A stretch of DNA of 64,000 nucleotides from Planctomycetaceae bacterium (GTDB lineage: Bacteria; Planctomycetota; Phycisphaerae; SM23-33): assembly GCA_039680605.1 (NCBI GenBank), contig JBDKTA010000034.1, forward strand, positions 1 through 64,000, in the 5' to 3' direction. Positions within the stretch are counted from its first letter, which is position 1. Every line of letters begins with the position of its first letter. Shown here in pieces: positions 1 to 8,129 of this stretch. The notes beneath the pieces are model-generated. The model worked only from the letters and a program-made list of their open reading frames with translations. It searched no databases and was not told the DNA's origin. Position numbers and translations under genes: made by a program.

Positions 1-52
1 CGTCGCACATTGCCAACACACGCTTACGTAAATCCATTGAGTATGCTTTCAT
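1..52 (-). CDS. IS630-type transposase, N-terminus only (cut by window edge)
   Basis: Read leftward from position 52, the sequence gives a start codon and a peptide beginning MKAYSMDLRKRVLAMCD. This resembles the opening helix of the N-terminal helix-turn-helix domain of IS630-family transposases, which typically begin MKAYSxDLRxR. A GGAGG motif sits six bases upstream of the ATG, as expected for a real start. Only 17 codons are inside the window, so catalytic residues cannot be judged. The element's outer end should lie roughly at 60-110, where the bases between the start and a GCGCC motif near 100 could hold the terminal repeat; I could not delimit it. The stretch from there to the tatC stop at 293 shows no gene. 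Confidence 0.7.
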   Translation of the reverse strand, partial: MKAYSMDLRKRVLAMCD

Positions 53-292
53 TTCAAGCCTCCATGCTTGACCCAAGCATACACAACTTCTTCAGAGGGC
101 GCTAGATGTGTTCGTGACTTGCTCTAACGTCGCCGTCGGCCTTAATCCGAAAAAACAGACTGTCCATGCGGCCCGCTTCCGTAATTTTCTGCAAGTCTTT
201 TCCATCTAAACATATCTGCGGCCTCTGCGATCTCCGCGGTGAAATATCTGGATTAGCGGAGAACCTCATCGTAACTGCCGACGGAATCTTGA

Positions 293-1222
293 CTACCCTG
301 CTGCGATCTCTTCCCGCCTGGCTTTTCGCTCCACCAGCAGCCACGCCAGCAGCACGCCTAGTTCGTACAGGAGCTGCATGGGAATGGCCAGCATGAGCTG
401 GTCGAGCGGGCTGGGGGACGGGGTCACGATGGCGGCCACCACCAGCACGGCTACCACCACGTGGCGGCGGTACTTGTTGAGGCTCTTCACGCTCACCAGG
501 CCGACCTTGGCCAGCACCAGCACGGCTAGCGGAAGCTGGAAGCACAGGCCAAACACCACCATCGTCCAGGTCACAAAGTCGATGTAATCGTCCAGCCGGA
601 GCATCATCCGAACGTTGATCTGGTCGGCGAACCAGATCAGGAATCGGTACATCGGCTCGGCCATCACGAACATGAAGAACAGGGCCCCTGTGACGAACAG
701 CGCCGCGGAGAACGGGACCGAAAAATACACGTACCGGCGCTCGCGCTTGTACAGCCCGGCGGCGACGAACTTCCAGAGCTGCCAGCAAATCCATGGCGCC
801 GCCAGCACCAGACCGGCCACCAGGCACACCTGGAAATAGATCGACACCGGTTCGACCAGCGTCTGGGTGATGAAGTCCGGGTCCTTGTGCAGCGAGCGCA
901 TGATGTCGTCGAAAGGCTTTCGCAGGAATGTCAGCAGCCAGTTGCCCCACCAGAGCGTGACGCCCATCGCCACGGCCAGGCCGACGATCGCCCAGATCAG
1001 GCGGCGGCGCAGCTCTTCGAGGTGCTCGCCGAGGCTCATCCGCGGACCGCCGGCCTCCTCGGGGTCGTCCTCGTCCGCCTCGTCCATGCGCGCCAGCGGG
1101 CGCGCGGGCTGCGGGTAGTCCGGCGCGTCGGCCGGCGGCGCGAGCTCGGCGGCCGGAGATGCCTCAGGCGGCTCCGGTGCGGGCTCGGGTATCAGATCGT
1201 CATGGTCGCTCAGGTCGTCCAC
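293..1222 (-). CDS. tatC: Twin-arginine translocase subunit TatC
   Basis: TatC is the polytopic inner-membrane receptor of the Tat system, which exports folded proteins carrying a twin-arginine signal. The canonical TatC start region (MSLGEHLEELRRRLIWA) lies at about residues 62-78 and is followed by six hydrophobic segments. The conserved periplasmic stretch containing FxKPF-like residues and the FGLCFQLPLAV segment are recognisable. The reading frame opens with a GTG and a roughly 60-residue acidic, proline-rich extension not needed for TatC function. A shorter protein starting at the internal Met 46 or Met 62 is equally possible, because no strong ribosome site precedes the GTG. No tatA or tatB is in the window. 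The gene is divergent from the small gene at 1346. Confidence 0.93.
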   Translation of the reverse strand: MDDLSDHDDLIPEPAPEPPEASPAAELAPPADAPDYPQPARPLARMDEADEDDPEEAGGPRMSLGEHLEELRRRLIWAIVGLAVAMGVTLWWGNWLLTFLRKPFDDIMRSLHKDPDFITQTLVEPVSIYFQVCLVAGLVLAAPWICWQLWKFVAAGLYKRERRYVYFSVPFSAALFVTGALFFMFVMAEPMYRFLIWFADQINVRMMLRLDDYIDFVTWTMVVFGLCFQLPLAVLVLAKVGLVSVKSLNKYRRHVVVAVLVVAAIVTPSPSPLDQLMLAIPMQLLYELGVLLAWLLVERKARREEIAAG

Positions 1223-1345
1223 TCTATGAGTATATCACGCCTGAATGGTCCGTGTGCAGCCACTTAAACTGCAGGTGCGCCGGTTTTCGTCCGATAACTC
1301 CTACGTGGTCAGCGGTCGCCGCTGACCTATTTCAGGAGTTGGGCG

Positions 1346-1567
1346 ATGTCCATCAAGCGTACGTTGAGTCTGGAGAAGCAAGGCCACACCTACCTCTTCA
1401 CGTACGCCCCCGGCAGCGAGAACCAGATCATCGACGAGTTGATGCGCCTGGCCGACGACGAGCAGTGTACCCTGGACTGGATGGACGCCGCGTCGCTGAG
1501 TTTCCAGGTGGCCCAGGGCGTCGTCGAGATGGCGGCGGCCTCGGCTATCATGCAGAGCAAAACCTAG
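1346..1567 (+). CDS. Small conserved-looking protein of unknown function (73 aa)
   Basis: A 73-residue protein beginning MSIKRTLSLEKQGHTY, with a CAGGAG motif about seven bases before the ATG. It has no membrane segment, signal peptide or cysteine cluster beyond a single Cys; the middle is acidic (DELMRLADDEQC). I do not recognise a family. It ends about 33 bases before the xerC start on the same strand, so the two probably share a transcript. Codon use is like that of its neighbours, which supports a real gene rather than a chance frame. No function is proposed. Confidence 0.75.
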   Translation: MSIKRTLSLEKQGHTYLFTYAPGSENQIIDELMRLADDEQCTLDWMDAASLSFQVAQGVVEMAAASAIMQSKT

Positions 1568-1599
1568 CCGCCCCGTGCGGCCCGGCCATGGAAGGCCAA

Positions 1600-2565
1600 A
1601 TGCACGATCTACCTCTCATCCGGCAGTTTCTGGACTACATCGCCAAGCAGCGCAATTTCTCCGAGCACACCGTTCGCTCGTACCTGGCTGACGTGACGCA
1701 GTTCTGCTGCTTCCTGGCCGCCCGGGCCGCCGATCCCACTGCCGTCCTGACGGCAGAGGATTTACCCGCCCCACAGGACGTGCCCCCGGCGGCGATGGGG
1801 GACCAGTTGCTGGCCGTCACGCCCGTGACGGTGCGGGCGTACCTGGCGATGCTGCGCAACAGTCAGTACTCCAAGGCCACCACCGCCCGCAAGCTCGCTT
1901 CGCTGCGGAGTTTCTACAAGTACCTCGTGCGGGGCGGGCAGTTGCAGGCCTCGCCGGTCAGCGTCGTTCGCACGCCGCGCCAGGATAAGCGTCTGCCCAA
2001 GTGCCTCGACGTGCAGCAGATCGACGCCCTGCTGACCGCCCCCGACACGCACACCTTCCTGGGCGCCCGCGACCGGGCGATTCTTGAGACGATCTACTCC
2101 TCCGGTCTGCGCATCAGCGAACTGTGCGGGCTGAACATCGAAGACCTCGATGAGTTCTCCGAAGCCTTGCGCATCCGCGGCAAAGGCAAGAAGGAGCGCC
2201 TCGTGCCGCTGGGCAGCAAGGCCATCGAGGCGATCAATGCATGGCTCAAGGCTCGCACGGGCGAGTTCGGCGCCGCCGAGCACGGGCCGCTGTTCGTCAA
2301 CCGCAGCGCCCAGCGCCTGACGGACCGTTCGGTGCGTCGCAAGCTGGACAAGTACCTTCTGATCGCGGGGATTCCGCTGAACATCAGCCCCCACGCGCTG
2401 CGGCACAGTTTCGCCACGCACATGCTCAACGCCGGAGCGGACCTGCGCTGCGTGCAGGAGCTGCTCGGCCACGCGAGCCTCTCGACCACGCAGATCTACA
2501 CGCACCTGACAACGACGCGTCTGAAGGAAGTCTACGACAAAGCGCACCCGCTGGCGGCGAAGTAA
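1600..2565 (+). CDS. xerC: Site-specific tyrosine recombinase XerC
   Basis: XerC acts with XerD at the dif site to resolve chromosome dimers before division. The protein has an N-terminal SAM-like core-binding domain (about residues 1-95) and a C-terminal catalytic domain. Catalytic residues are visible in order: Arg in SSGLRISELCG, Lys in GKGKKERLVPL, His-x-x-Arg in HALRHSFATHM, His in LLGHASLSTTQ and the nucleophile Tyr in QIYTHL. At 321 aa it is close to the usual ~300. The start at 1600 is chosen because a GGAAGG motif lies four bases upstream; an ATG at 1588 in the same frame is the alternative. A 40-residue insert near residues 45-70 (VLTAEDLPAPQDVPPAA) lengthens the N-domain. A second Xer recombinase lies at 10334-11236, so both partners are in this window. 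The stop is followed within three bases by a palindromic repeat. Confidence 0.93.
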   Translation: MHDLPLIRQFLDYIAKQRNFSEHTVRSYLADVTQFCCFLAARAADPTAVLTAEDLPAPQDVPPAAMGDQLLAVTPVTVRAYLAMLRNSQYSKATTARKLASLRSFYKYLVRGGQLQASPVSVVRTPRQDKRLPKCLDVQQIDALLTAPDTHTFLGARDRAILETIYSSGLRISELCGLNIEDLDEFSEALRIRGKGKKERLVPLGSKAIEAINAWLKARTGEFGAAEHGPLFVNRSAQRLTDRSVRRKLDKYLLIAGIPLNISPHALRHSFATHMLNAGADLRCVQELLGHASLSTTQIYTHLTTTRLKEVYDKAHPLAAK

Positions 2566-2567
2566 TA

Positions 2568-2652
2568 TGGAGTGCGGCAGCCTTAGCTGCCGCTTTGGAA
2601 GTTTCTCAATTCCAAAAACTGCGAAAGCGGCAGCTAAGGCTGCCGCACTCCA
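2568..2652. repeat. Palindromic repeat, family A, copy 1
   Basis: The arms at 2568-2596 and 2624-2652 are perfect 29-bp inverted repeats starting TGGAGTGCGGCAGCCTTAGC, around a 27-base spacer. The arm itself contains a second, smaller palindrome (GGCAGCCTTAGCTGCC). The same element recurs at 8033-8118, 51063-51150 and 58457-58558. Here it sits three bases after the xerC stop and could end its transcript, but no T-run follows. Confidence 0.92.
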
Positions 2653-2699
2653 AAGGCTGCGCTTGACGCCAACGCTCTTGTGGCGATACTGGACGATTC

Positions 2700-3566
2700 A
2701 TGGCCGAATCATTCGACATCGCAATTGTCGGCGCGGGCAAGGTCGGGACGGCGCTGAACGCACTGGCAAGCATTAGTGGTTTGCGCGTCGCGCTTGTGCG
2801 GCGGGGCGAGGCGATCCCTCCTGTGGAACTGGTTCTGCTGACGGTGAATGACGACGCCATTGAGCCACTCTGCAATCAGCTTGCCGATGCCAAAGCTTTT
2901 AAGAGTGGCGCTGTGGTAGCTCACTGCAGCGGGGCGCTGGGCAGCGATGCTCTGATTTCTGCGCGAGAGCAATGCGGCTGTCATGTCGGCTCGATGCATC
3001 CGCTGCAGACGTTTCCGACGGTCGAGGCCGCTGTTGAGACGCTGCCCAAGGCGTATTGCTTCTGCGAGGGCGACGCGCCGGCGGTCGAGGCTCTCTATGC
3101 GTTCGCCGCCCGCATCGGCAGCAAGGCGGTTGTCATGGACAGCGGCGGCAAGGCGCTATACCATGCCGCGGCCGTCATGGCCTGCAACTACCTGACGACC
3201 CTGCTGGAGTGCGGGCTGGAGCTGATGGCCGCTGCGGGGGTCGACCCCAAGCTGGCCGCAACCGCCCTGCTGCCGCTGGTTCAGGCGACGCTGGATAACA
3301 ACGCTGCGATGGGACCGGCAGCCGCCCTGACGGGCCCGATCGCCCGCGGCGATGTGGCGACGGTCGCGCGGCATGTGGCGGCGCTTCGGCAGGCGGTCGT
3401 GGCTGTCGGTCCTTCGGACCTCCCGCCACGGCACCCGGGGGCGACGCTGGCGCTGTACCGCGCCGCCGGATTACGAACGATTGAACTGGCCCTGAAGAAG
3501 GGAACGATAGACGCCGCCAAGGCCGACGCCTTGCGGAAGATACTCAGCGAAGGAAAAGAGGACTGA
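2700..3566 (+). CDS. Rossmann-like/DUF2520 domain protein
   Basis: The N-terminus has a dinucleotide-binding fold (IAIVGAGKVGTALNA, residues 7-21) with a shortened Rossmann domain, followed by the DUF2520 C-terminal helical domain. Family marks visible are HCSGALGSD, the GSMHPLQTFP segment and the CNYLTTLL helix. The architecture resembles ketopantoate and 6-phosphogluconate-type dehydrogenases, but the substrate of the family is not established to my knowledge. At 288 aa it has the usual length. The stop precedes the folD start by one base, so the two are surely cotranscribed and probably translationally coupled. No clear ribosome site precedes the ATG. A pantothenate- or folate-linked reductase role would be a guess. 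Confidence 0.85.
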   Translation: MAESFDIAIVGAGKVGTALNALASISGLRVALVRRGEAIPPVELVLLTVNDDAIEPLCNQLADAKAFKSGAVVAHCSGALGSDALISAREQCGCHVGSMHPLQTFPTVEAAVETLPKAYCFCEGDAPAVEALYAFAARIGSKAVVMDSGGKALYHAAAVMACNYLTTLLECGLELMAAAGVDPKLAATALLPLVQATLDNNAAMGPAAALTGPIARGDVATVARHVAALRQAVVAVGPSDLPPRHPGATLALYRAAGLRTIELALKKGTIDAAKADALRKILSEGKED

Positions 3567-3567
3567 C

Positions 3568-4545
3568 ATGCCCGCGAAGATTATTGACGGAGAACCCTTA
3601 GCCGCGAAGATGCTCGAACAGGTCGCCGCCGACGCCCAGGTCCTGACCGCCGCGGGCAACAAGCCCAAGCTGGCCGCCCTGCTCATCGGCGACAGCGCCC
3701 CCAGCAAGATGTACGCCAAGAGCCAGGCCCAGCAGTGCGCGGCCGCCGGGATCGACTACGAGCTGATCGAACTGCCCGAGAACATTTCGCAGGCCGACGC
3801 GCTGGCGCGGGTGCAGCAGATCAATGCCGACCGCTCGATCAGCGGCCTGCTGCTGCTGATGCCCTTCCCCAAGCAGATCGACGCGCGCCTGGTGCAGCAG
3901 ACCATCGCCCCGTCCAAGGACGTCGAAGGCATGGGTCCGGCGAACATGGGCAAGCTCTTCTACGGCGGCGGGATCGTCTCGCCATGCACCGCCGCGGCAG
4001 CGGTCGAGCTGCTCAAGGCCACCGCCGGCAGCCTGGCCGGGCTGGAAGTGGTCGTCGTCGGACACAGCGAGATCGTCGGCAAGCCCATCGCGGCGATCCT
4101 GCTGCAGAGCCTCAGCGAAAGCCCCACCGTCACCGTCTGCCACGTCGCGACGAAGGACCTGGCGTTCCACACCCGCCGCGCGGACGTGGTCTTCGTGGCC
4201 ACCGGCGTGCCGCAGGTGCGCTGGAACGCGTACAGCCGCAAGAAGAAAGCCGGCGAAAACCCGCCCCTGCCGGACCTCAAAGGCCTCATCAAGGGCGACA
4301 TGCTCAAGGACGGCGCCATCGTGATCGACGTGGCGATCAACCGCATCCCCAAGGCGCTGGACGCTGAAGGCAACCCCGTCCTCAACGACAAGGGCAAGCC
4401 GGCGATGATCACTGTCGGCGATGTGGACTTCGACTCCGCCAAGGACAAAGTCGGCGCCATTACGCCGGTGCCCGGCGGCGTGGGCCCGGTGACGGTGGCG
4501 ATCCTGCTGCGCAACACCATTGCCTGTGCGAAGGCAAACGCATAG
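3568..4545 (+). CDS. folD: FolD-family methylene-tetrahydrofolate dehydrogenase, cyclohydrolase residues altered
   Basis: FolD normally oxidises 5,10-methylene-H4folate to methenyl-H4folate with NADP and then hydrolyses it to 10-formyl-H4folate. The fold is clear: Tyr49 in SKMYAKSQ, KDVEGMGPANMGKL, PCTAAAAVELL, VVVGHSEIVGKP in the nucleotide domain, and the signature PVPGGVGPVTVAILL. Compared with E. coli FolD, three residues of the cyclohydrolase site differ: the catalytic Lys position is Gln53, the Gln of VQLP is Leu97, and the Asp of VDG is Glu120. It may therefore be a dehydrogenase with weak or no cyclohydrolase activity. At 325 aa it is about 35-40 residues longer than usual, with extra sequence at about residues 215-290. 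It follows the DUF2520 gene directly. Confidence 0.9.
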   Translation: MPAKIIDGEPLAAKMLEQVAADAQVLTAAGNKPKLAALLIGDSAPSKMYAKSQAQQCAAAGIDYELIELPENISQADALARVQQINADRSISGLLLLMPFPKQIDARLVQQTIAPSKDVEGMGPANMGKLFYGGGIVSPCTAAAAVELLKATAGSLAGLEVVVVGHSEIVGKPIAAILLQSLSESPTVTVCHVATKDLAFHTRRADVVFVATGVPQVRWNAYSRKKKAGENPPLPDLKGLIKGDMLKDGAIVIDVAINRIPKALDAEGNPVLNDKGKPAMITVGDVDFDSAKDKVGAITPVPGGVGPVTVAILLRNTIACAKANA

Positions 4546-4597
4546 TGGGGAAAAACGAACTGATAGAATGGTGGACTGCTGGCGCGGGCCGGCGTTC

Positions 4598-4693
4598 CGC
4601 GGCGGAACTTGTTCCGCGCGGTTTCTTCCCTGATTCCAGGATGCGCGTAAGGCAGATCGCACTGCAGAACGCGCGGGGCAAGCCCCGCCGCTA
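4598..4693. repeat. Palindromic repeat, family B, copy 1
   Basis: Two arms, each itself a palindrome, face each other. The left arm at about 4600-4621 has core GGAACTTGTTCC between GCGGC and GCGCGG; the right arm at about 4670-4693 has core GGGGCAAGCCCC ending in GCCGCTA. The cores differ but each remains self-complementary. It fills the gap between folD and the membrane gene at 4734. Other copies lie at 19946-19973, 21932-22001, 38236-38353 and 45668-45741. Confidence 0.85.
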
Positions 4694-4733
4694 AAGGCTA
4701 TACTAATTGCCCGTGCTTAAAGCAAATTACCAA

Positions 4734-6323
4734 ATGCCGGCAAGTCTCCGCTGGTTGGCGATGGCGATCCCGGTCGCATTGGCGATAGCGGCGGCGGCGG
4801 GAGTTCTTGGCGCCACGGAACCGCGTGGCCCGGGCATCACCTCCGACAGCGTCCATTATATCAGCATCAGTCGCCAGCTCGCCTGCGGGCACGGGTTCCG
4901 ATGGGGCTGCAGCGCCAACCCCTGCGCGCTGTGGCCGCCGGGATACCCCGCCGCGTTGGCGGGGGCGGCTGCATTGGGCGTGGCGCCCGACGCGGCGGCG
5001 CGATGGATCAACGCCATTGCGATGGCGGCCATCGTTTTGGTCTCGGCGGCGTTTGTCTACAGGCACTCGCGATCGATGCTCGCCGCCGTGGCTGCGGCGT
5101 GGCTGATCTACGCCTCGGCAATGCTCTTGGAGACGGCGTGCTATGCCTTGTCGGACACGGCGTTCATTCTGGCGGTCATGGTCTTCCTGTACTTTGCCGA
5201 CACGCTGCTGAAAGACCTGTCGCCGGGGCCTTTGGCGGCCTTGGCGTGCGCGATCACCGCCGCGTTCATGCTGCGGTACATGAGCGTGGTGCTGCCGCTG
5301 GTGGCGGTCCTGCTGCTGCTGATCAACCGCAGGCAGCCCTGGAGCGTCAAGCTTCGCCGCGGCGGGGTCTTTCTTGCCGGCTCCTGCGCGATTCCGGCGG
5401 CATGGCTGGTACGCAATTACGTGCTGACGGGAACGCTCACAGGCCCCCGCCCGCCGGCGGCGGCGACCCTGGGCGAGAATTTTCTCGATGCCGGGGCGAC
5501 GCTCGCCCGCGGTTTCCTGCCGGGCAACGGGTCATCCTATATCAGTGCCGAGGCGGCTATGGCCGTCTTCCTGGCGCTGGTGGCAGCTCTGCCCGTCGCC
5601 GGGATCCTCATGCGGCGTCGGCTCAGCGGGCCCGACGACTCTCCCGGCGCGCCGGCGTCGGTGGGCGCATCGTTGCTGCCGGCGTACTTGCTGACCATCG
5701 TCTACGTCGTCTACGTGATAGCAGCCGCCTCGCTCGCCGCGGTCGAGCCGATCTCGACTCGGTACCTGGCGCCGGTGTATCCGATCGTGATCTCCGCGAC
5801 GGCGATCGCGTGCGGCCGCATGATCGCGGGCCTGGGCCTATCGCGGCGGGGTGCGGTGGCGGTGGCCGCCTTCGTCATCGCAAGCGCCGGAATGTTCCAA
5901 ATCCAATCTCTTTACGCCGCCTACATCGTGAACTGGAGCCGCCAGGTGGGCTTGGGGTACAACGACCAGCGTTACCGCCAGTCGCCGCTGCTTCAGTATG
6001 CTGCCGCCCGCGCAGACGACGGAACCATGCAGGCGAGCAACTATCCCGAACTGGTCTGGCACGTGACGGGGCAACCATGCATCAACCTGCCCCGCCGCAG
6101 CGGGTACCGCTCGCGGAACGACATCCGCACCGCATCGCTTGATGATTTCGGTCACGCGCTGGATCGCTTCGGGACCCTGCGGGTGATCTGGGTGGAACCT
6201 GCGCCGGAAGATTTCATGCCGGTGGCGGAATTGGCAGGATACGTCAAATTAGATCTTCAGGCCTGCCTGAGCGACGGGGCGGTCTATCGGGCGAGCAAGC
6301 GGACACAGGCGCGTCCGAACTGA
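4734..6323 (+). CDS. Polytopic membrane protein, glycosyltransferase-like (PMT/ArnT type)
   Basis: A roughly 529-residue protein with about ten or more hydrophobic segments. After the first one comes a loop with an acidic residue (GITSDSVHYISISRQL), the position where protein-mannosyl-transferase and ArnT-like enzymes (GT39/GT83) carry their catalytic Asp. Next comes a WPPGYPAALA motif often seen in this group (xxPPGxP). The C-terminal third is a soluble, non-membrane domain after about residue 400. Such enzymes move sugars from lipid-linked donors to lipids or proteins on the outer face of the inner membrane. Acceptor and donor cannot be predicted. The ATG at 4734 is preferred; a TTG at 4707 would add nine residues. 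Neither has a good ribosome site. It stands alone between a family B repeat and metF. Confidence 0.7.
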   Translation: MPASLRWLAMAIPVALAIAAAAGVLGATEPRGPGITSDSVHYISISRQLACGHGFRWGCSANPCALWPPGYPAALAGAAALGVAPDAAARWINAIAMAAIVLVSAAFVYRHSRSMLAAVAAAWLIYASAMLLETACYALSDTAFILAVMVFLYFADTLLKDLSPGPLAALACAITAAFMLRYMSVVLPLVAVLLLLINRRQPWSVKLRRGGVFLAGSCAIPAAWLVRNYVLTGTLTGPRPPAAATLGENFLDAGATLARGFLPGNGSSYISAEAAMAVFLALVAALPVAGILMRRRLSGPDDSPGAPASVGASLLPAYLLTIVYVVYVIAAASLAAVEPISTRYLAPVYPIVISATAIACGRMIAGLGLSRRGAVAVAAFVIASAGMFQIQSLYAAYIVNWSRQVGLGYNDQRYRQSPLLQYAAARADDGTMQASNYPELVWHVTGQPCINLPRRSGYRSRNDIRTASLDDFGHALDRFGTLRVIWVEPAPEDFMPVAELAGYVKLDLQACLSDGAVYRASKRTQARPN

Positions 6324-6409
6324 CGCCTCGCCGCAGGCGATTCTCAAGCCCACGCGCGACATCGCGCTCTAATCCGTAATCCGCAATCCCAAATCCGCGA
6401 TCGCGGTTG

Positions 6410-7324
6410 TTACGCCAGTCCCGCCTGCTGGATGATCGCCGGGACGCAGTGGTCCCATCCCAGCGTCATGAAGTGCGTGCCCTGGCACATGTCCTTCATC
6501 TCGCGGACGAGCTGGGCGCAGATCTCGATCGAGACCTTCTCGCGGTCTTCCTTGGCGCAGTCGGTGAGCTTCTGGATGATCCAGTCCGGCACGACGACGC
6601 CCGGGACCGACTTGTTCATGTACTTGCCCATGCCCGCGTTCTTGAGCATCACGATGCCCACCAGCACCGGGATCTTGAGGTGCTGAATCTTGTTCATGAA
6701 CTTCTCGAACGCCGCGGGCTCGTAGACGGCCTGGGTCTGGACGAACTGCGCGCCGGCCTCGACCTTTTTCTCCAGCTTGATGATCTGCGGCTCGACCTCG
6801 TCGGCGCAGGGCGTGACGCAGCAGCCTTTGAAGAACGTCGGCACGCCGTCGAGCTTGTTGTCGTTGCCCTTCATGTCCTTGCCCAGGTCGGTGCCGGCCT
6901 CGAGCTTGCTCATGGCCATCAGCATGCCGACCGAGTCGAGGTCGTAGACGGGCTTGGACTGCGGGTGGTCGCCCATGGTGACGTGGTCGCCGGTGAGCAC
7001 CAGGACGTTCCGCACGCCCAGGGTGTACGCGCCCAGGACGTCCGACAGCAGCGAGATGCGGTTGCGGTCGCGCGTGACCATCTGCAGCACCGGCTCGATG
7101 CCCTTGTCCAGCAGCAGCTTGGCCCCGGCCATCGAGCAGGCGCGCATGACGGCCGTCTGGTTGTCGGTGACGTTGACCGCCGAGACGATTCCGCTGTGGA
7201 GATACTCGACGGCCTCATGGATGACCGGCTCGATGTTGACGCCCTTGGGCGGGCCGATCTCGCCGGTGAAAACGAACTTGCCTGCCAGCAGGTCGGCCTG
7301 GAACTTGCTCACGGGTGCGGTCAT
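6410..7324 (-). CDS. metF: Methylenetetrahydrofolate reductase, catalytic subunit MetF
   Basis: MetF reduces 5,10-methylene-H4folate to 5-methyl-H4folate on a flavin within a TIM barrel. Family features include FTGEIGPPKGV near residue 20 (with the catalytic Glu), VLVLTGDHVTMGDHPQS binding FAD, and FVQTQAVYEP. At 304 aa it is the usual bacterial size. The ATG overlaps the metV stop by one base, so translation is coupled. Linkage to metV and to the flavin/FeS/MvhD fusion at 8130 matches the arrangement of acetogens such as Moorella, where MetF works with the zinc/iron-sulfur protein MetV and gets electrons from Hdr/Mvh-type partners rather than directly from NADH. That mode of action is inferred here from context. 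Confidence 0.93.
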   Translation of the reverse strand: MTAPVSKFQADLLAGKFVFTGEIGPPKGVNIEPVIHEAVEYLHSGIVSAVNVTDNQTAVMRACSMAGAKLLLDKGIEPVLQMVTRDRNRISLLSDVLGAYTLGVRNVLVLTGDHVTMGDHPQSKPVYDLDSVGMLMAMSKLEAGTDLGKDMKGNDNKLDGVPTFFKGCCVTPCADEVEPQIIKLEKKVEAGAQFVQTQAVYEPAAFEKFMNKIQHLKIPVLVGIVMLKNAGMGKYMNKSVPGVVVPDWIIQKLTDCAKEDREKVSIEICAQLVREMKDMCQGTHFMTLGWDHCVPAIIQQAGLA

Positions 7325-8007
7325 TACTTGCTCTCCTGGTCGTCGGTCATCTCGGCCAGCACCATCCGGCGCACGCCGTTGCCGCGGTCTTTTCGATAAT
7401 CCGGGGCTGCACGCAGCTTGCGGTACTCGTCCAGGCGCCCGGTCTCATTGAGTCGTTTGTAAATCAGCAGCCAGCCGCAGTCCATGTCGGCTTTGACTTC
7501 GCACTTGCCCTTGTTGGTCCCGCCGCAGGTGCCGTTGACGAGGCTCTTGGAGCACTTGGCCACGGGGCAGATCCCGCCCGTCCAGCCGAGCATGCAGTCG
7601 CCGCAGCCGCGGCAGTATTCTTCCCAGATGCCCTTGGCGACGTTGCTGGCCAGGAACGTGGTGTTCATGCCCGGCAGCACGGGGGTGGCCGGGGCCTGCT
7701 CGCCGCTGTACTGGATGCCCGCCCCGCACGCGATCGACAGCACCGCGTCGTAGTCGCCCAGGGGCTTCTTGAGGTTGGCGAAGAACTCCTTCTCGCACTG
7801 GCGGGTGATGCAGTCGAACTCGACGGTCATCTCCTTGCCCGCGGCCTTGGCGGCCATGCGAAGCTGCGTCGCCAGCACTTCGGCCTGGCGCTCGCCGCCG
7901 GTGAGGCAGACCGCCACGCACCCGCCGCAGCCCAGCACGAGCACCTTCTTGTACGGAAGGAGCATCTGGAGAATCTCGTCCATCGGTTTGCGTTCAGCAA
8001 CGATCAT
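7324..8007 (-). CDS. metV: MetV-like methylenetetrahydrofolate reductase C-terminal-domain protein
   Basis: A cysteine-rich protein of 227 aa matching the MetV/MTHFR C-terminal family. The N-terminal half has a Rossmann-like segment (KKVLVLGCGGCVAVCLTGG). Downstream are paired cysteines in FDCITRQCEKEF and the cluster EEYCRGCGDCMLG, GICPVAKCSKS and NGTCGGTNKGKCEV, suited to zinc and Fe-S binding. In acetogens MetV is the partner of MetF and passes electrons to it. The start at 8007 is chosen because AGGAG lies seven bases upstream; extending the frame would run into a palindromic repeat. It overlaps metF by one base. Confidence 0.9.
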   Translation of the reverse strand: MIVAERKPMDEILQMLLPYKKVLVLGCGGCVAVCLTGGERQAEVLATQLRMAAKAAGKEMTVEFDCITRQCEKEFFANLKKPLGDYDAVLSIACGAGIQYSGEQAPATPVLPGMNTTFLASNVAKGIWEEYCRGCGDCMLGWTGGICPVAKCSKSLVNGTCGGTNKGKCEVKADMDCGWLLIYKRLNETGRLDEYRKLRAAPDYRKDRGNGVRRMVLAEMTDDQESK

Positions 8008-8032
8008 TTCTAGCTCCTGAAATCGGGCCCTT

Positions 8033-8118
8033 TGGAGTGCGGCAGACATAGCTGCCGCTTTGGAAGTTGTTCGGTACCGAGAAACTGCCAAAGCGGCAGC
8101 TAAGGCTGCCGCACTCCA
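8033..8118. repeat. Palindromic repeat, family A, copy 2
   Basis: The arms start TGGAGTGCGGCAG and end CTGCCGCACTCCA with a short variable centre; the left arm reads ACATAGC where the family has CCTTAGC, so it is slightly imperfect. It lies inside an operon, between the stop of the flavoprotein gene (8130) and the ribosome site of metV (8007). In RNA it would form a long hairpin that could separate upstream from downstream expression. Confidence 0.9.
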
Positions 8119-8129
8119 TAATGGTCCTT

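Noticed and set aside
102-950. Long open frame opposite tatC
   Set aside because: It lies within tatC in another frame, is Arg/Pro-rich and has no family features; GC-rich coding DNA gives such shadows.
4707-4733. TTG start for the membrane glycosyltransferase-like gene
   Set aside because: Gives nine extra residues without ribosome site; the ATG at 4734 is simpler.
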